Origin: Azoarcus sp.
GTDB lineage: Bacteria > Pseudomonadota > Gammaproteobacteria > Burkholderiales > Rhodocyclaceae
Assembly (NCBI GenBank): GCA_030604735.1
Contig: JAUVVG010000022.1
Location: 1-64,000, forward strand
Length of the DNA stretch: 64,000 nt
Direction: 5' to 3'
In this document: piece by piece, positions 1 through 8,267 of the stretch
How positions within the stretch are numbered: the stretch's first letter is position 1
Layout: each line of letters begins with the position of its first letter
Notes under the pieces: model-generated
Database searches by the model: none
What the model was told of the DNA's origin: nothing
What the model saw: only the letters and a program-made list of their open reading frames with translations
Translations under genes and position numbers: made by a program

Positions 1-112
1 GTCAAGTTCGAGGGCGCGGATGATGTCCTGTCGTTACTCCCGGCGCATCACCGGGCCTGACCTACTGGGGGATTTTGAAGTGGCCATCACTGGGGGATTT
101 TGGGTGGCCGCC
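1..112 (+). mobile_element. End of an IS21-like insertion sequence
   Basis: Bases 1-60 read in frame 1 as the C-terminal tail of a protein ending at a TGA (58-60), with last residues SLLPAHHRA. Directly after it come two near-identical blocks, ACTGGGGGATTTTGAAGTGG (64-83) and ACTGGGGGATTTTGGGTGGCC-type (89-109). Tandem GGGGGATTTT-GTGGCC blocks outside the last gene are typical of the multiple terminal repeats at IS21-family ends. The tail would then belong to the helper ATPase or transposase, but it is too short to assign. The exact outer end is not visible; it lies near 110-115, where similarity to the next gene begins. Confidence 0.55.
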
Positions 113-226
113 GGGGATCTTGATGCTCGGCGGCAGGTCGCCACCGTTCGAGTTGCGGTTGTAGATCGTCTGCTCTGCGAGGCCGAGCTTTTCGGCTAGG
201 CCTTTTGCCGTAAGGAGTGGCTCCAT
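113..226 (-). pseudogene. AlpA/excisionase-like HTH gene, 3' end cut by the IS
   Basis: From ATG at 226 the minus strand encodes MEPLLTAKGLAEKLGL, then AEQTIYNRNSNGGDLPPSIKI, before running into the insertion sequence. The pattern LLTAKxLAEKLGLAxQTIYNR...GGDLPPxIKI is that of small AlpA/MerR-type winged-helix regulators of about 65-75 residues. These commonly accompany P4-type integrases and act as excisionase or integrase activators. The usual C-terminal part, with the RFxxxDVxxWL strand and helix, is missing and the frame enters the IS repeats. It points the same way as the integrase at 837-2225, so both are probably parts of one integrated element that the IS later damaged. Confidence 0.6.
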
Positions 227-836
227 ATGGTCATGCTCCGAGTAAACGCAGTCACATGACTGCCCGGAGTCTAGGCACTATGGCAGAATTCACTTTCAGT
301 GGCGGGTGTCGTGAGCCGATGGGACGCACTAGCGGTCGGCAACTCGTCGCAAATTCGCTGCATTTTTGCTGCAGCGATGCAGCAGTAATTGGGGTAACAC
401 GAGGTAAATCAGAGGAACGTCAGGTAGGTCAAGACATTGATTTTTTGGGTCCCGAAACGCAATACGCTGCTTCCAAAGGCCGTCGAATCGGACTTAAAAT
501 CTGCCGGCGACAGACCCGAACACCTGCCCTGATCTCAAAGGGACAAAGAGATAGTCGCAAACCCTACCGTTCGCGACTTGGTCGCGTGCCGAAGATCGTG
601 TCCATTCATTTCGATGGTGGACACGAGGGACATAAACATTCCGCGCCCCCACCGCGCCGGTTATGCGAAACGTTTAGGCAATCGATCGTCCAGGCACGAA
701 GCGCTCCGAGGGTATAGGTGGCGGGGCAACGCTGGCCAACATTCTCTATAGCGATCCGATTCTCCGCCCGATAAGCGACCCTTGCGCGAAGGCGCCCATA
801 GGCGTCACGAAAATCCAGAGTAGATTGAGACGACGA
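227..836. other. Stretch without a recognisable gene inside the integrated element
   Basis: About 600 bases separate the truncated AlpA-like gene from the integrase. An open frame exists on the plus strand, but its translation has no recognisable domain, it runs across the AlpA start region and it lacks a clear ribosome-binding site. I see no tRNA, no strong terminator and no obvious attachment site here. It may hold the promoter of the AlpA-like gene or remnants of element cargo. Confidence 0.4.
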
Positions 837-2225
837 TTACTCGTGTGACGAAACCGTAAATGCTTCAGCACGGCCAGCCTCCCCTGATTGCTTCGATAAC
901 TCGTACAACTCATCGACCTTGTCAGCCCATTGCTGTAGTAGATCGCGCAGATCCTCAGCATGGTCGTTTCGATCGTATGCTGCCTGAACTGGGTCTTTGA
1001 CCTGGTGTGACAGAGCAAGCTCGCAGACCTTGTCACTGTGGCCCGAATGCTTGCTGGCCCACGTCCGCGAAGTCGCGCGGAATCCATGGACACTTGCTTC
1101 GGACGAGAAGCCCCATCTCTTCAACCACTCACGCATTGTGCCCCGGCTCATGTGACCTTTGCCCCGGGCACCGGGAAAAACGAAATCCGGGTTCTTCGGA
1201 TCTCGCCATTTCTCGAGTTCACGGAAAAGCTCCACTGCTTGCATCGGAAGCCGAACACAATGCTCGATCCGACCCTTCATGCGGTGAGCCGGAATCGTCC
1301 AATTCGCGGCCTTGAGGTCGACCTCCTCCCAGCGCGCACCAACTACCTCTTGGGTTCGACACCAACTCAGGAGCAGAAGGCGGAAAGCAAGTTTGGTGAG
1401 GGCATGGGTCTCGGTTGCGGCATCGAGAGTCTTCATGAAAGCGGGGAGGCCCTCGACGGACATCGCTTTGTGGGGCTTGACCTTGCGACGTGCATTGTGG
1501 ACCAAGACCCGAGCAGTCGGAACTCGGTTCCCGTCCACTATCTCCCGGTCGCAAGCCCAGTCAAAAAGCATTTTCAGATGCGTGCGGCAATGCTTTGCCG
1601 TAACAGGATGAAGCGCATCGACCTTCGCAAGCAACTCAGCGAGATCCTTTCGCCGTACATCGATGAATGGTCGCTCCCCAACTTCCGAAAAAACATAGTT
1701 GCGCAACATCGACTCGCGGTTCTCGGCCGAGGTCTTTGCGATAGACGTCTCAGTCTCCCGAAGCCATTCACGACAAACATCCTCGAACGTTGCGGACTTT
1801 GCTGTCGCAACGGCTGCCTCGGCCTGCTTGTCAGCAACGTAGTCCCGCGGATGAATGCCTCTCTCGACCAACCATACAGCTGCGCGATGCATGTTTCGAG
1901 CTGTCGCCAACCCAACTTCTGGGAACGGTCCGAGTGTGTAGGTCTGCGGTTTGCCCGCCAGTCGGAATCGATAGTGCCAGACCTTGTTTCCGCTCGGCGG
2001 GACATACAGCGTCAAGCCGCCTCCATCGGCTACCTTGATGGGCTTGCTGTCCGGCTTCTTGTTTTTCACATACCTGTCGGTCAGCGCACGACTGAGCGTG
2101 TCGGCCTCGCTGAGCCTATGCAGCTCGCAGAGTTGTGTAAGCAGCGAAACAGGGGAGCATGTGGTCACTTGGGCGGCGGAGCAATGTGGGATACAGGATC
2201 GGTCTGCCCACAACTTTACCCACAC
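837..2225 (-). CDS. P4-type tyrosine recombinase/integrase
   Basis: This is a site-specific integrase of the P4 phage family. The N-terminal DUF4102 arm-binding region shows VADGGGLTLYV...KVWHYRFRLAGKPQTYTLGPFPEVGLATAR. The catalytic domain has all the expected residues: Arg in SWCRTQEVVGARWEEVD, Lys in HRMKGRIEH, HGFR (His-x-x-Arg), His in LALSHQ and the Tyr nucleophile in AAYDRND. Up to 462 residues are possible from the ATG at 2225. The conserved family start lies near LTDRYVKNKKPD, about 45 residues in, so the true start may be an internal GTG. The gene is intact and its start faces fliE. Confidence 0.9.
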   Translation of the reverse strand: MWVKLWADRSCIPHCSAAQVTTCSPVSLLTQLCELHRLSEADTLSRALTDRYVKNKKPDSKPIKVADGGGLTLYVPPSGNKVWHYRFRLAGKPQTYTLGPFPEVGLATARNMHRAAVWLVERGIHPRDYVADKQAEAAVATAKSATFEDVCREWLRETETSIAKTSAENRESMLRNYVFSEVGERPFIDVRRKDLAELLAKVDALHPVTAKHCRTHLKMLFDWACDREIVDGNRVPTARVLVHNARRKVKPHKAMSVEGLPAFMKTLDAATETHALTKLAFRLLLLSWCRTQEVVGARWEEVDLKAANWTIPAHRMKGRIEHCVRLPMQAVELFRELEKWRDPKNPDFVFPGARGKGHMSRGTMREWLKRWGFSSEASVHGFRATSRTWASKHSGHSDKVCELALSHQVKDPVQAAYDRNDHAEDLRDLLQQWADKVDELYELSKQSGEAGRAEAFTVSSHE

Positions 2226-2250
2226 ACGCCCTGGATTTCAACAAACGCGG

Positions 2251-2334
2251 TCGGACGACCTCGGACGAAATATCCGCCACTTCTATGTTTTTATTGGGTT
2301 TTTACTGCGCTACTGGACGACGCTGGACGTCGTC
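2251..2334. repeat. Integrase-proximal direct and inverted repeats at the fliE 3' end
   Basis: Two pairs of 10-bp-spaced direct repeats lie between the integrase and fliE: TCGGACGACC (2251) with TCGGACGAAA (2261), and TGGACGACGC (2314) with TGGACGTCGT (2324). The second pair also forms an inverted repeat, GACGACG-CTGGA-CGTCGTC (2316-2334), that overlaps the fliE stop codon. P4-type integrases usually lie with their start next to the attachment site, so these are candidate arm or core sites. The inverted repeat could instead serve as a weak fliE transcript terminator. Confidence 0.35.
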
Positions 2335-2656
2335 ACACCGGCATGTTCATGATATCTTGATACGCGGAAACCAGCCGGTTACGCACCTGCACCATCTGTT
2401 GGAAGGACAGGCTAGCCTTTTCAAGATTGACCATGACATCCTGGAGATTGACGTTGGGGTCGCCTGCGGTGAACTCGCGCGACATGGCCCGTGCCTCGTT
2501 CTGCGCCGAGCTCACGTCTTTCAAAGCCGTCTGCAACACTTGCGCGAAATCCGGGCCGTTGACCTCGGACGCCGCCTGCGAAACGGACTTGCTGCCCGCC
2601 ACCTGCGCGGTGGCACGCAATTCGCCAATCATCTGTTCTATTCCGCGGTTATCCAT
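2333..2656 (-). CDS. fliE: Flagellar hook-basal body protein FliE
   Basis: FliE is the small protein that joins the MS ring to the proximal rod and is an early export substrate. The 107-residue product has the usual length and the diagnostic C-terminal helices NVNLQDVMVNLEKASLSFQQMVQVRNRLVSAYQDIMNMPV, read in two halves around residue 85. It has a sigma-54 promoter immediately upstream (2702-2717). It is transcribed in the same direction as flrC but separated from it by about 135 bases, so it is probably a separate transcript. Its 3' end abuts the integrated element, and the coding sequence looks intact. Confidence 0.95.
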   Translation of the reverse strand: MDNRGIEQMIGELRATAQVAGSKSVSQAASEVNGPDFAQVLQTALKDVSSAQNEARAMSREFTAGDPNVNLQDVMVNLEKASLSFQQMVQVRNRLVSAYQDIMNMPV

Positions 2657-2701
2657 CGCAACACCTTGAGGAACCGTTTTTCTGAGTTTTCAGTTTAGCA
2701 G

Positions 2702-2717
2702 AGCAACCCTCGTGCCA
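2702..2717 (-). promoter_or_regulatory. Sigma-54 promoter of fliE
   Basis: The minus strand reads TGGCACGAGGGTTGCT, a perfect match to the -24/-12 consensus TGGCACG-N4-TTGCW with GG and GC separated by ten bases. The predicted transcription start is near 2691, about 35 bases before the fliE ATG. Such promoters need an NtrC-type activator, and flrC lies immediately upstream. Confidence 0.9.
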
Positions 2718-2793
2718 AAAGTTCAATTTGCGGGCAGAGGGGCCTGGACACCGGCTGTTTAATGCGCGTGGTGCCCTCTGCCATGCAGCGCCA

Positions 2794-4239
2794 TCAGACC
2801 TCGTGACCTTCCTCGCGGTACTGCTGCAGCTTGTAGCGCAGGGTTCGCTCGGAAATACCCAGTTTTTCGACGGCGCGCTTGCGCGAACCACCCACTGCAC
2901 GCAAGGTGCCCAGGATGTGTTCCCGTTCGAGATCCTTCATGTTGGCCGGGCGCTGGTTTGCCGGCAATTCGGCACGATTACCGGCAATTTTTGCCGCTGG
3001 CTGCAAGGTCGTTGCCGCCGGATGGTTGTATGGGCCCGGATCCAGCGCCCCCCCCAAACCCGGCTGCGTCGCAGGTGCAGTCCGTGTTGCCACGGACACG
3101 CTTTGTACACCTGACTCGGGCAGGCAGGGAGCAAGAGTGCGTGCGGTGATCGCATCGCCAACCGCCAGAATCAGGGCACGCTGCATGGTGTTCTCGAGTT
3201 CACGCACATTGCCGGGCCATTGATGCGCGACCAGCATCGCTTCGGCATCCGGATCGACATGTGCGCTGCGCCTGAGCCGCTCGCCATGCAGATTCAGAAA
3301 GTGCCGCGCCAGCGGCAGGATATCGCCTGGGCGTTCGCGCAGGGCGGGAATTTCCAGCGGAAAGACATTGAGCCGGTAATAAAGGTCTTCCCGGAATCGA
3401 CCCGCCGCGACTTCGCTGGCCATGTCTCGGTTGCTGGTGGCCAGCACCCGGATGTCGAGATCGACCGTCTTCTTGCCACCGACCCGCTCGACCTCCCGTT
3501 CCTGCAGCACCCGCAGCATTTTGGCCTGCAGGCTGAGTGGCATTTCGGAGATTTCGTCGAGCAGGATGGTGCCCCCTTGCGCCTGTTCGAACTTGCCGGC
3601 CTGGGCGGTCTGGGCGCCGGTGAAAGAGCCCTTCTCGTAGCCGAAAAGCGTGGCTTCCAGCAGGTTCTCGGGAATCGCGGCACAGTTGATCGCGATGAAA
3701 GGATGCGCGCTGCGCGGCGAGTGCTGATGGATATAGCGGGCAAAGACTTCCTTGCCGGTGCCGGATTCGCCGGTCAGCAGTACCGTGGCATCGGTTTCGG
3801 CGACCCGCGCAGCCATCGCCAGCACGTTGCGGGTACGCGGGTCTTCGGCGATGGTGTCGTCCTCGGTTTGCGGCACCGATGCATAGCGGCGCACGTGAGA
3901 CAACAACACCTCGGGCTCGAAAGGTTTCATCAGAAAGTCGCAGGCCCCACCGCGCATGGCGGCCACCGCTTTTTCGACATCGCCATAGGCAGTCATCAGC
4001 AGCACCGGCATTTGCGGCAGCCGAGCCCGAATCTCGCCAAGCAGCTCCAACCCGTCCATGGGCTGCATGCGCAAATCGGTAATGACCAGGTTGAACGCAT
4101 GCAGGCCGAGCGCCTCCAGGGCAGACGGGCCACCATCCACGCCGATGACCGCATGCCCGCCAAGTTCCAGCGTCATGCAGACCGCGTCACGCAGCGCAGC
4201 GTCGTCCTCGACGACAAGAATCGCGATTTTGTCGGTCAT
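2794..4239 (-). CDS. flrC: Sigma-54-dependent flagellar response regulator FlrC/FleR
   Basis: This NtrC-family activator (481 aa) would switch on mid-class flagellar promoters after phosphorylation by FlrB. The receiver domain has Asp12/Asp13, phospho-acceptor Asp55, Thr83 and Lys105. The AAA+ domain has Walker A GESGTGKE (157-164), the sigma-54 contact loop in the variant form GSFTGA, Walker B GGTILLDE and the sensor region NRDMASEVAAGRFREDLYYRLN. The C-terminus is a Fis-type helix-turn-helix (GSRKRAVEKLGISERTLRYKL). A long Pro/Ala-rich linker of about 60 residues lies before the helix-turn-helix, and its DNA carries a copy of the flagellar palindrome (2981-2997). The start is 5 bases after the flrB stop, so the two are co-transcribed. 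Confidence 0.95.
   Translation of the reverse strand: MTDKIAILVVEDDAALRDAVCMTLELGGHAVIGVDGGPSALEALGLHAFNLVITDLRMQPMDGLELLGEIRARLPQMPVLLMTAYGDVEKAVAAMRGGACDFLMKPFEPEVLLSHVRRYASVPQTEDDTIAEDPRTRNVLAMAARVAETDATVLLTGESGTGKEVFARYIHQHSPRSAHPFIAINCAAIPENLLEATLFGYEKGSFTGAQTAQAGKFEQAQGGTILLDEISEMPLSLQAKMLRVLQEREVERVGGKKTVDLDIRVLATSNRDMASEVAAGRFREDLYYRLNVFPLEIPALRERPGDILPLARHFLNLHGERLRRSAHVDPDAEAMLVAHQWPGNVRELENTMQRALILAVGDAITARTLAPCLPESGVQSVSVATRTAPATQPGLGGALDPGPYNHPAATTLQPAAKIAGNRAELPANQRPANMKDLEREHILGTLRAVGGSRKRAVEKLGISERTLRYKLQQYREEGHEV
2981..2997. promoter_or_regulatory. Candidate operator: palindrome CCGGCA-N5-TGCCGC inside flrC
   Basis: CCGGCAATTTTTGCCGC is a near-perfect palindrome with an AT-rich centre, within the flrC linker coding region. 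It lies about 265 bases upstream of the fliE sigma-54 promoter, a plausible distance for an enhancer. A related half site, CCGGCAATTCGG, starts 20 bases away at 2961. The same palindrome recurs at 5466, 28297 and 45861. Confidence 0.4.
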
Positions 4240-4244
4240 GTCTT

Positions 4245-5390
4245 CTATCCTGCTGGAAAGCCTTCGGATTCTGTCATTTGCTGCTGGACCGGCAAGGACA
4301 AGGTGAAGCGCGAGCCTTTGCCAGGTGTGGATTCGAGCGCGATGTCGCCACCATGCCCTCGGGCAACACCGCGCGCAATGGCCAGCCCCAGACCGGTGCC
4401 TTCGGCGCGCGTGGTATAGAACGGATCGAACAGGCGGGCCTGGGTCGCGGGATCGATGCCACGGCCGGTGTCAGCCACCTCGAAATACACGGCTTTGTCG
4501 TCATGCCGAACGTGAACGACGACAGAACCCCCATGCTCGGTGGCTTGCAGGGCGTTGTCGATCAGGTTTGAGATGGCGCCACCTAGCGCCTTGCGATCTC
4601 CAACCAGGGCCAGTACCCCGCAATCGCACTGGGTTCGGAAATGCAGCCCGCGCGCATTGGCGAGCGGCTCCAGGGTGTGGCTGATCTCGGCAACCAGCTC
4701 GCACACTTCGAAGCGCTGACGCCCCAGGCTGTCTCCCCGGGCAAAAAGCAGCATGTCGCGGATCAGGCGTTCGAGATACCGCAGACGCTCGATGGCACGG
4801 TCGGCGACCTTGTTGCGATCGGCTGGTGCGAGCTCCATTTGTCGCAGATTGGCGGTGTACAGCAAGGCTGCCGAGAGCGGTGTCCTCAACTGATGCGCAA
4901 GCCCGGCCACCATTTCTCCCATCGCAGCAAGACGCTCATGACGCTCGGCCTGCAGTCGCATGCGGTGGGTATCGGTAATGTCGTGCAGCAGCACGATGGA
5001 CTCCTCGCCGGACTCAAGGGCGGCCTCCGAGACCGACAGGCGTCGCTCGTTGCCCGCGTCATCGAAACGCAGCTCGCCCGGCGTTTCGGTGCTTTCGAAG
5101 CGATGAGCCCAGTCCTGCCAGCTCGAACCATCGAGCTCACTGCCCAGTAACTGGCGGGCCGCACGGTTGGACTGCACCACCTTGCCCTGACGATTGCGCA
5201 CGATGACCGCGGCCGGCAGTGCGCCCATCAGGACATTGAGGCGCTCCGACAATTGGGAGACCTGTCCCTGCAAGGCGTTGTAAGCCTCTGAAAGCTCCTC
5301 GGACGCACGCGAAAAGAGCTGAAAGGCTTCGGCAAGCTGGGCGGCATCGAGTTGGGGCTTGTCCATAACAGGCATGTCCATGAGCAACAT
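4245..5390 (-). CDS. flrB: Flagellar sensor histidine kinase FlrB/FleS
   Basis: This 381-residue kinase is the partner of FlrC. It has no transmembrane segment, as expected for cytoplasmic FlrB/FleS. An N-terminal helical region (about 15-50) is followed by a PAS-like domain (about 50-140). The dimerisation/phospho-acceptor box is MVAGLAHQLRTPLSA with His166. The ATPase domain shows the N box NLIDNALQA, G1 DTGRGID, the F box FDPFYTT and G2 GTGLGLAIA. It is the first gene of the flrB-flrC pair and is divergent from fliF. The start is uncertain because in-frame ATGs also occur 9, 15 and 24 bases downstream. Confidence 0.93.
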   Translation of the reverse strand: MLLMDMPVMDKPQLDAAQLAEAFQLFSRASEELSEAYNALQGQVSQLSERLNVLMGALPAAVIVRNRQGKVVQSNRAARQLLGSELDGSSWQDWAHRFESTETPGELRFDDAGNERRLSVSEAALESGEESIVLLHDITDTHRMRLQAERHERLAAMGEMVAGLAHQLRTPLSAALLYTANLRQMELAPADRNKVADRAIERLRYLERLIRDMLLFARGDSLGRQRFEVCELVAEISHTLEPLANARGLHFRTQCDCGVLALVGDRKALGGAISNLIDNALQATEHGGSVVVHVRHDDKAVYFEVADTGRGIDPATQARLFDPFYTTRAEGTGLGLAIARGVARGHGGDIALESTPGKGSRFTLSLPVQQQMTESEGFPAG

Positions 5391-5422
5391 AGCGGCAGGC
5401 TCTCTGGGTACGTTTTCACGTA

Positions 5423-5438
5423 TGGCAGATTACTTGCT
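5423..5438 (+). promoter_or_regulatory. Sigma-54 promoter of the fliF operon
   Basis: TGGCAGATTACTTGCT matches TGGCACG-N4-TTGCW with the correct GG-N10-GC spacing. The predicted transcript starts near 5450 and leaves a leader of about 120 bases before fliF. That leader contains the candidate operator at 5455-5482, so a bound regulator would sit just downstream of the start, as reported for FlrC at some Vibrio promoters. Confidence 0.75.
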
Positions 5439-5454
5439 CGGTTGCATATGGTAA

Positions 5455-5482
5455 CCGGCAATAAGCCGGCAAAAAATGCCGC
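5455..5482. promoter_or_regulatory. Candidate flagellar operator cluster between flrB and fliF
   Basis: CCGGCA occurs at 5455 and again at 5466, an 11-base period of about one helical turn. The second copy starts the palindrome CCGGCAAAAAATGCCGC (5466-5482). It lies between the divergent flrB and fliF genes, just downstream of the predicted fliF transcription start. It has the same half sites and the same 5-base AT-rich spacer as the other copies in the window. Confidence 0.45.
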
Positions 5483-5568
5483 TTTTCCATCACAGGAACT
5501 TGCCACCCCGGCGAGACAATGCCGTCATCCGATAAAAGGCCGAAGAAGGCAACTCGAGGGTATTGATC

Positions 5569-7248
5569 ATGGCCACCGCCGATACCGCAAACACGCTCAA
5601 CACCACGACAGAACCAGACATTGCGACGCCGCTGATTCTGCAGCGGCTCAACGAGCTCAACCAGCGCCAGAAGATGGCGGCTGCCGCGGCCATTGCGCTG
5701 GCCCTGTCACTGTTGATAGGGGTATGGCTGTGGTCCCGCGCGCCGGATTATGCGGTGCTGTTCGCCAACCTCGACGAGCGCGATGGCGGTGCCATCATCA
5801 CGGCCCTGCAGCAGCAGAACATCCCCTACCGGGTCGCCCCGACCGGATCGGCGATCATGATCCCCTCTGCGCAAGTTCATGAGGTCCGCCTGCGGATGGC
5901 GGCAGCGGGGCTACCCAAAGGGGGGTTGGTCGGATTCGAGGTCATGGAAAACCAGCGCCTGGGGGTGTCGCAGTTCATCGAGCAGGTCAATTTTCAGCGT
6001 GCACTCGAAGGTGAGTTGTCGCGGACCATTCAGTCCATTGCCACTGTATCGGCGGCAAGGGTTCATCTGGCCATACCCAAGCAAAGCGGCTTCCTGAGGG
6101 ACGTGCAACAACCCTCCGCATCAGTGATGGTGAACCTTTACCCCGGCCGGGTCATGGACCCCTCACAGGTCGCCGGCATCGTGCATCTGGTGGCCTCCAG
6201 CGTGCCGCAGATGACCAATGAACGGGTCAGCGTGATCGACCAGACGGGCAAGCTATTGACTCATGGTGGGGACCCCCTGCGCACCGCGGGGCTGGACGCG
6301 ACCCAGCTCAGCTATATTCACGAGGTCGAGAACGCCTATATTCGGCGGATCGATGCGCTGCTGACACCAATCCTGGGGGCCGGGAATTTTCGTGCGCAGG
6401 TCGCGGCCGATCTGAACTTCAATCAGATCGAGGACACCGCCGAGACCTTCAGGCCCAACCCATCGCCCGACCAGGCCATCCGCAGCCAGCAGACCATGGA
6501 GCAGGTCACCCGCGACCCGGGTGCGATCGGCGTACCCGGTGCGTTGACCAACCAGCCCCCGGTGCCAGCGACCGCGCCGATCACCGATCCGGCTGCGCCC
6601 GGCACCCCGGGCGAGAACGGCATTCCTCTCAATAGCAATCGCTCCGCCACCCTGAACTACGAGTTGGACCGCACGATTCAACACATCCGGCAGGCACCAG
6701 GGCAGATCAGACGTCTTTCCGTCGCGGTGGTGGTGAATCACCGCACCGAGACGCTGCCGAATGGACAGATCAGGACAGTCGCACTCTCCCCGGAGGAAAG
6801 TGAGAGAATCACCAATCTGGTTCGTGAAGCCATGGGCTTCAGCGAAGCAAGAGGAGACAGCCTGAATGTGTCAAGCGCTCCGTTCGCCCCTGTAGAAGAG
6901 GATGCCTTGCTGGAAGTGCCAGTCTGGAAGGATCCGGACATGATCAACCTGGCCAAGGAAGGCTTGAAGTATCTCGCGCTGGTGCTTGCGCTGGGGCTGG
7001 TGTTCTTCGGCGTGATCCGACCGCTGATGAAAACGGTGACGGCCAAACCAGAGGCCGAAGTGGACAACATGGCAAGCGCGGCCGAGGGTGACGAAGATGA
7101 AGATTACGTAGTCGATCTGGCCGGCGCCCGGCGCGCGACATTCGAGGAACGTCTCGCCCGAGCAAGGGAACTGTCCAAGAGTGATCCCAAGGCGGTCGCC
7201 AACCTGATCAAGGAATGGATGGGCGCCAACGAGGAGGGCAAGAAATGA
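5569..7248 (+). CDS. fliF: Flagellar MS-ring protein FliF
   Basis: FliF forms the membrane MS ring, the base on which rod, C ring and export gate assemble. The product (559 aa) has a short cytoplasmic N-terminus, a first membrane helix (about residues 41-60), ring-building domains with LPKGGLVGFEVME and RVHLAIP, a Pro-rich loop (about 320-345), a second membrane helix (about 468-488) and a C-terminal FliG-binding tail. I chose the ATG at 5569 because GAGGG lies 8 bases upstream; a TTG two codons earlier would sit too close to it. It is the first gene of fliFGHI and overlaps fliG by four bases. Confidence 0.96.
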   Translation: MATADTANTLNTTTEPDIATPLILQRLNELNQRQKMAAAAAIALALSLLIGVWLWSRAPDYAVLFANLDERDGGAIITALQQQNIPYRVAPTGSAIMIPSAQVHEVRLRMAAAGLPKGGLVGFEVMENQRLGVSQFIEQVNFQRALEGELSRTIQSIATVSAARVHLAIPKQSGFLRDVQQPSASVMVNLYPGRVMDPSQVAGIVHLVASSVPQMTNERVSVIDQTGKLLTHGGDPLRTAGLDATQLSYIHEVENAYIRRIDALLTPILGAGNFRAQVAADLNFNQIEDTAETFRPNPSPDQAIRSQQTMEQVTRDPGAIGVPGALTNQPPVPATAPITDPAAPGTPGENGIPLNSNRSATLNYELDRTIQHIRQAPGQIRRLSVAVVVNHRTETLPNGQIRTVALSPEESERITNLVREAMGFSEARGDSLNVSSAPFAPVEEDALLEVPVWKDPDMINLAKEGLKYLALVLALGLVFFGVIRPLMKTVTAKPEAEVDNMASAAEGDEDEDYVVDLAGARRATFEERLARARELSKSDPKAVANLIKEWMGANEEGKK

Positions 7249-8246
7249 GTACCCCTGAAGAGGGCATCGAAAAGAGTGCTCTCCTCCTGCTCACCCTGGG
7301 GGGTGACGAAGCGGCAGAGGTCTTGAAGCATCTGGGGCCGCGCGAGGTGCAGAAACTGGGGATGGCCATGGCCTCGCTCAAGGCACAGCCGCGGGACAAG
7401 GTGGAGTTGGTCATCGACGAGCTCGAGAGCCATTTCGAGAAAGGCGCGCCGATCGAGGCGAACGAGGAACAAATCCGCAACATGCTGACCAAGGCGCTCG
7501 GTGACGACCGCGCCGGCCACATCATCGCGCGCATCATGCAGGGTTCGGACACGGCCGGCATCGAGAGCCTGAAGTGGATGGACGCCGCCACCACGGCCGA
7601 CCTGATCCGCAACGAGCACCCGCAGATCATCGCCACCATTCTGGTCCATCTGGAGTTCGATCAGGCTGGCGAGATCCTGAAGCAGTTCACCGACCGATTG
7701 CGCAATGACGTACTGCTCCGGATTGCGACGCTGGACGGGGTGCAGCCGGTTGCATTGAAGGAACTCAACGAGGCGCTGACCCGGATGCTGTCCGGCACTT
7801 CGTCGATCAAGAAGGCGGCGATGGGCGGCGTGCGCCATGCTGCCGAGATCCTGAACTTCGTCGGTGCCCAGGCCGAGACCGCGGTGCTGGACAACGTGCG
7901 CGAGTACGACCCGGATCTGGCCCAGCGCATCCTGGACGAGATGTTCGTGTTCGAGAACATCATGGACATCGACGACCGCGGTATCCAGACCTTGCTGCGC
8001 GAAGTGCAGTCCGATTCGCTGGTGGTCGCGCTCAAGGGCGCCGCGCCAGAGCTGCGCGAGAAGATCTTCAAAAACATGTCTCAGCGCGCGGCCGAGATGC
8101 TGCGCGAGGACCTCGAAGCCAAGGGACCGGTGCGTCTGTCGGAAGTCGAGGCGGAGCAGAAGGAAATCCTCAAGACGGTGCGCCGGCTGGCCGAGGAAGG
8201 CCAGTTGATGCTGGGCGGCAAGGGAGGCGACGATGCCTTCGTTTAA
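7245..8246 (+). CDS. fliG: Flagellar motor switch protein FliG
   Basis: FliG is the rotor protein that couples FliF to the FliM/FliN switch and meets the stator. The 333-residue product has the normal length. The middle domain carries EHPQIIATILVHLE and the C-terminal torque domain has MFVFENIMDIDDRGIQTLLREV with conserved charged residues, followed by LKGA and KNMSQRAAEMLREDLE. The start codon overlaps the fliF stop as ATGA, with GGAGG inside the end of fliF, which indicates translational coupling. Confidence 0.96.
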   Translation: MSTPEEGIEKSALLLLTLGGDEAAEVLKHLGPREVQKLGMAMASLKAQPRDKVELVIDELESHFEKGAPIEANEEQIRNMLTKALGDDRAGHIIARIMQGSDTAGIESLKWMDAATTADLIRNEHPQIIATILVHLEFDQAGEILKQFTDRLRNDVLLRIATLDGVQPVALKELNEALTRMLSGTSSIKKAAMGGVRHAAEILNFVGAQAETAVLDNVREYDPDLAQRILDEMFVFENIMDIDDRGIQTLLREVQSDSLVVALKGAAPELREKIFKNMSQRAAEMLREDLEAKGPVRLSEVEAEQKEILKTVRRLAEEGQLMLGGKGGDDAFV

Positions 8247-8267
8247 AGGCCGCTGTAGGAGCCTCGC

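Noticed and set aside
217-717. Plus-strand open frame of 166 codons near the left end
   Set aside because: No domain recognised, no ribosome-binding site, crosses the AlpA-like start region and the product composition looks non-coding.
1038-2360. 440-codon plus-strand frame opposite the integrase
   Set aside because: Antisense shadow of the integrase, whose catalytic residues are all present on the minus strand.
3220-4419. Long plus-strand frame opposite flrC
   Set aside because: Antisense frame produced by GC-rich codon use; flrC motifs are clear on the minus strand.
5563-5568. TTG start for fliF two codons upstream of the ATG
   Set aside because: It would lie only two bases after the GAGGG ribosome-binding site; ATG 5569 has normal spacing.
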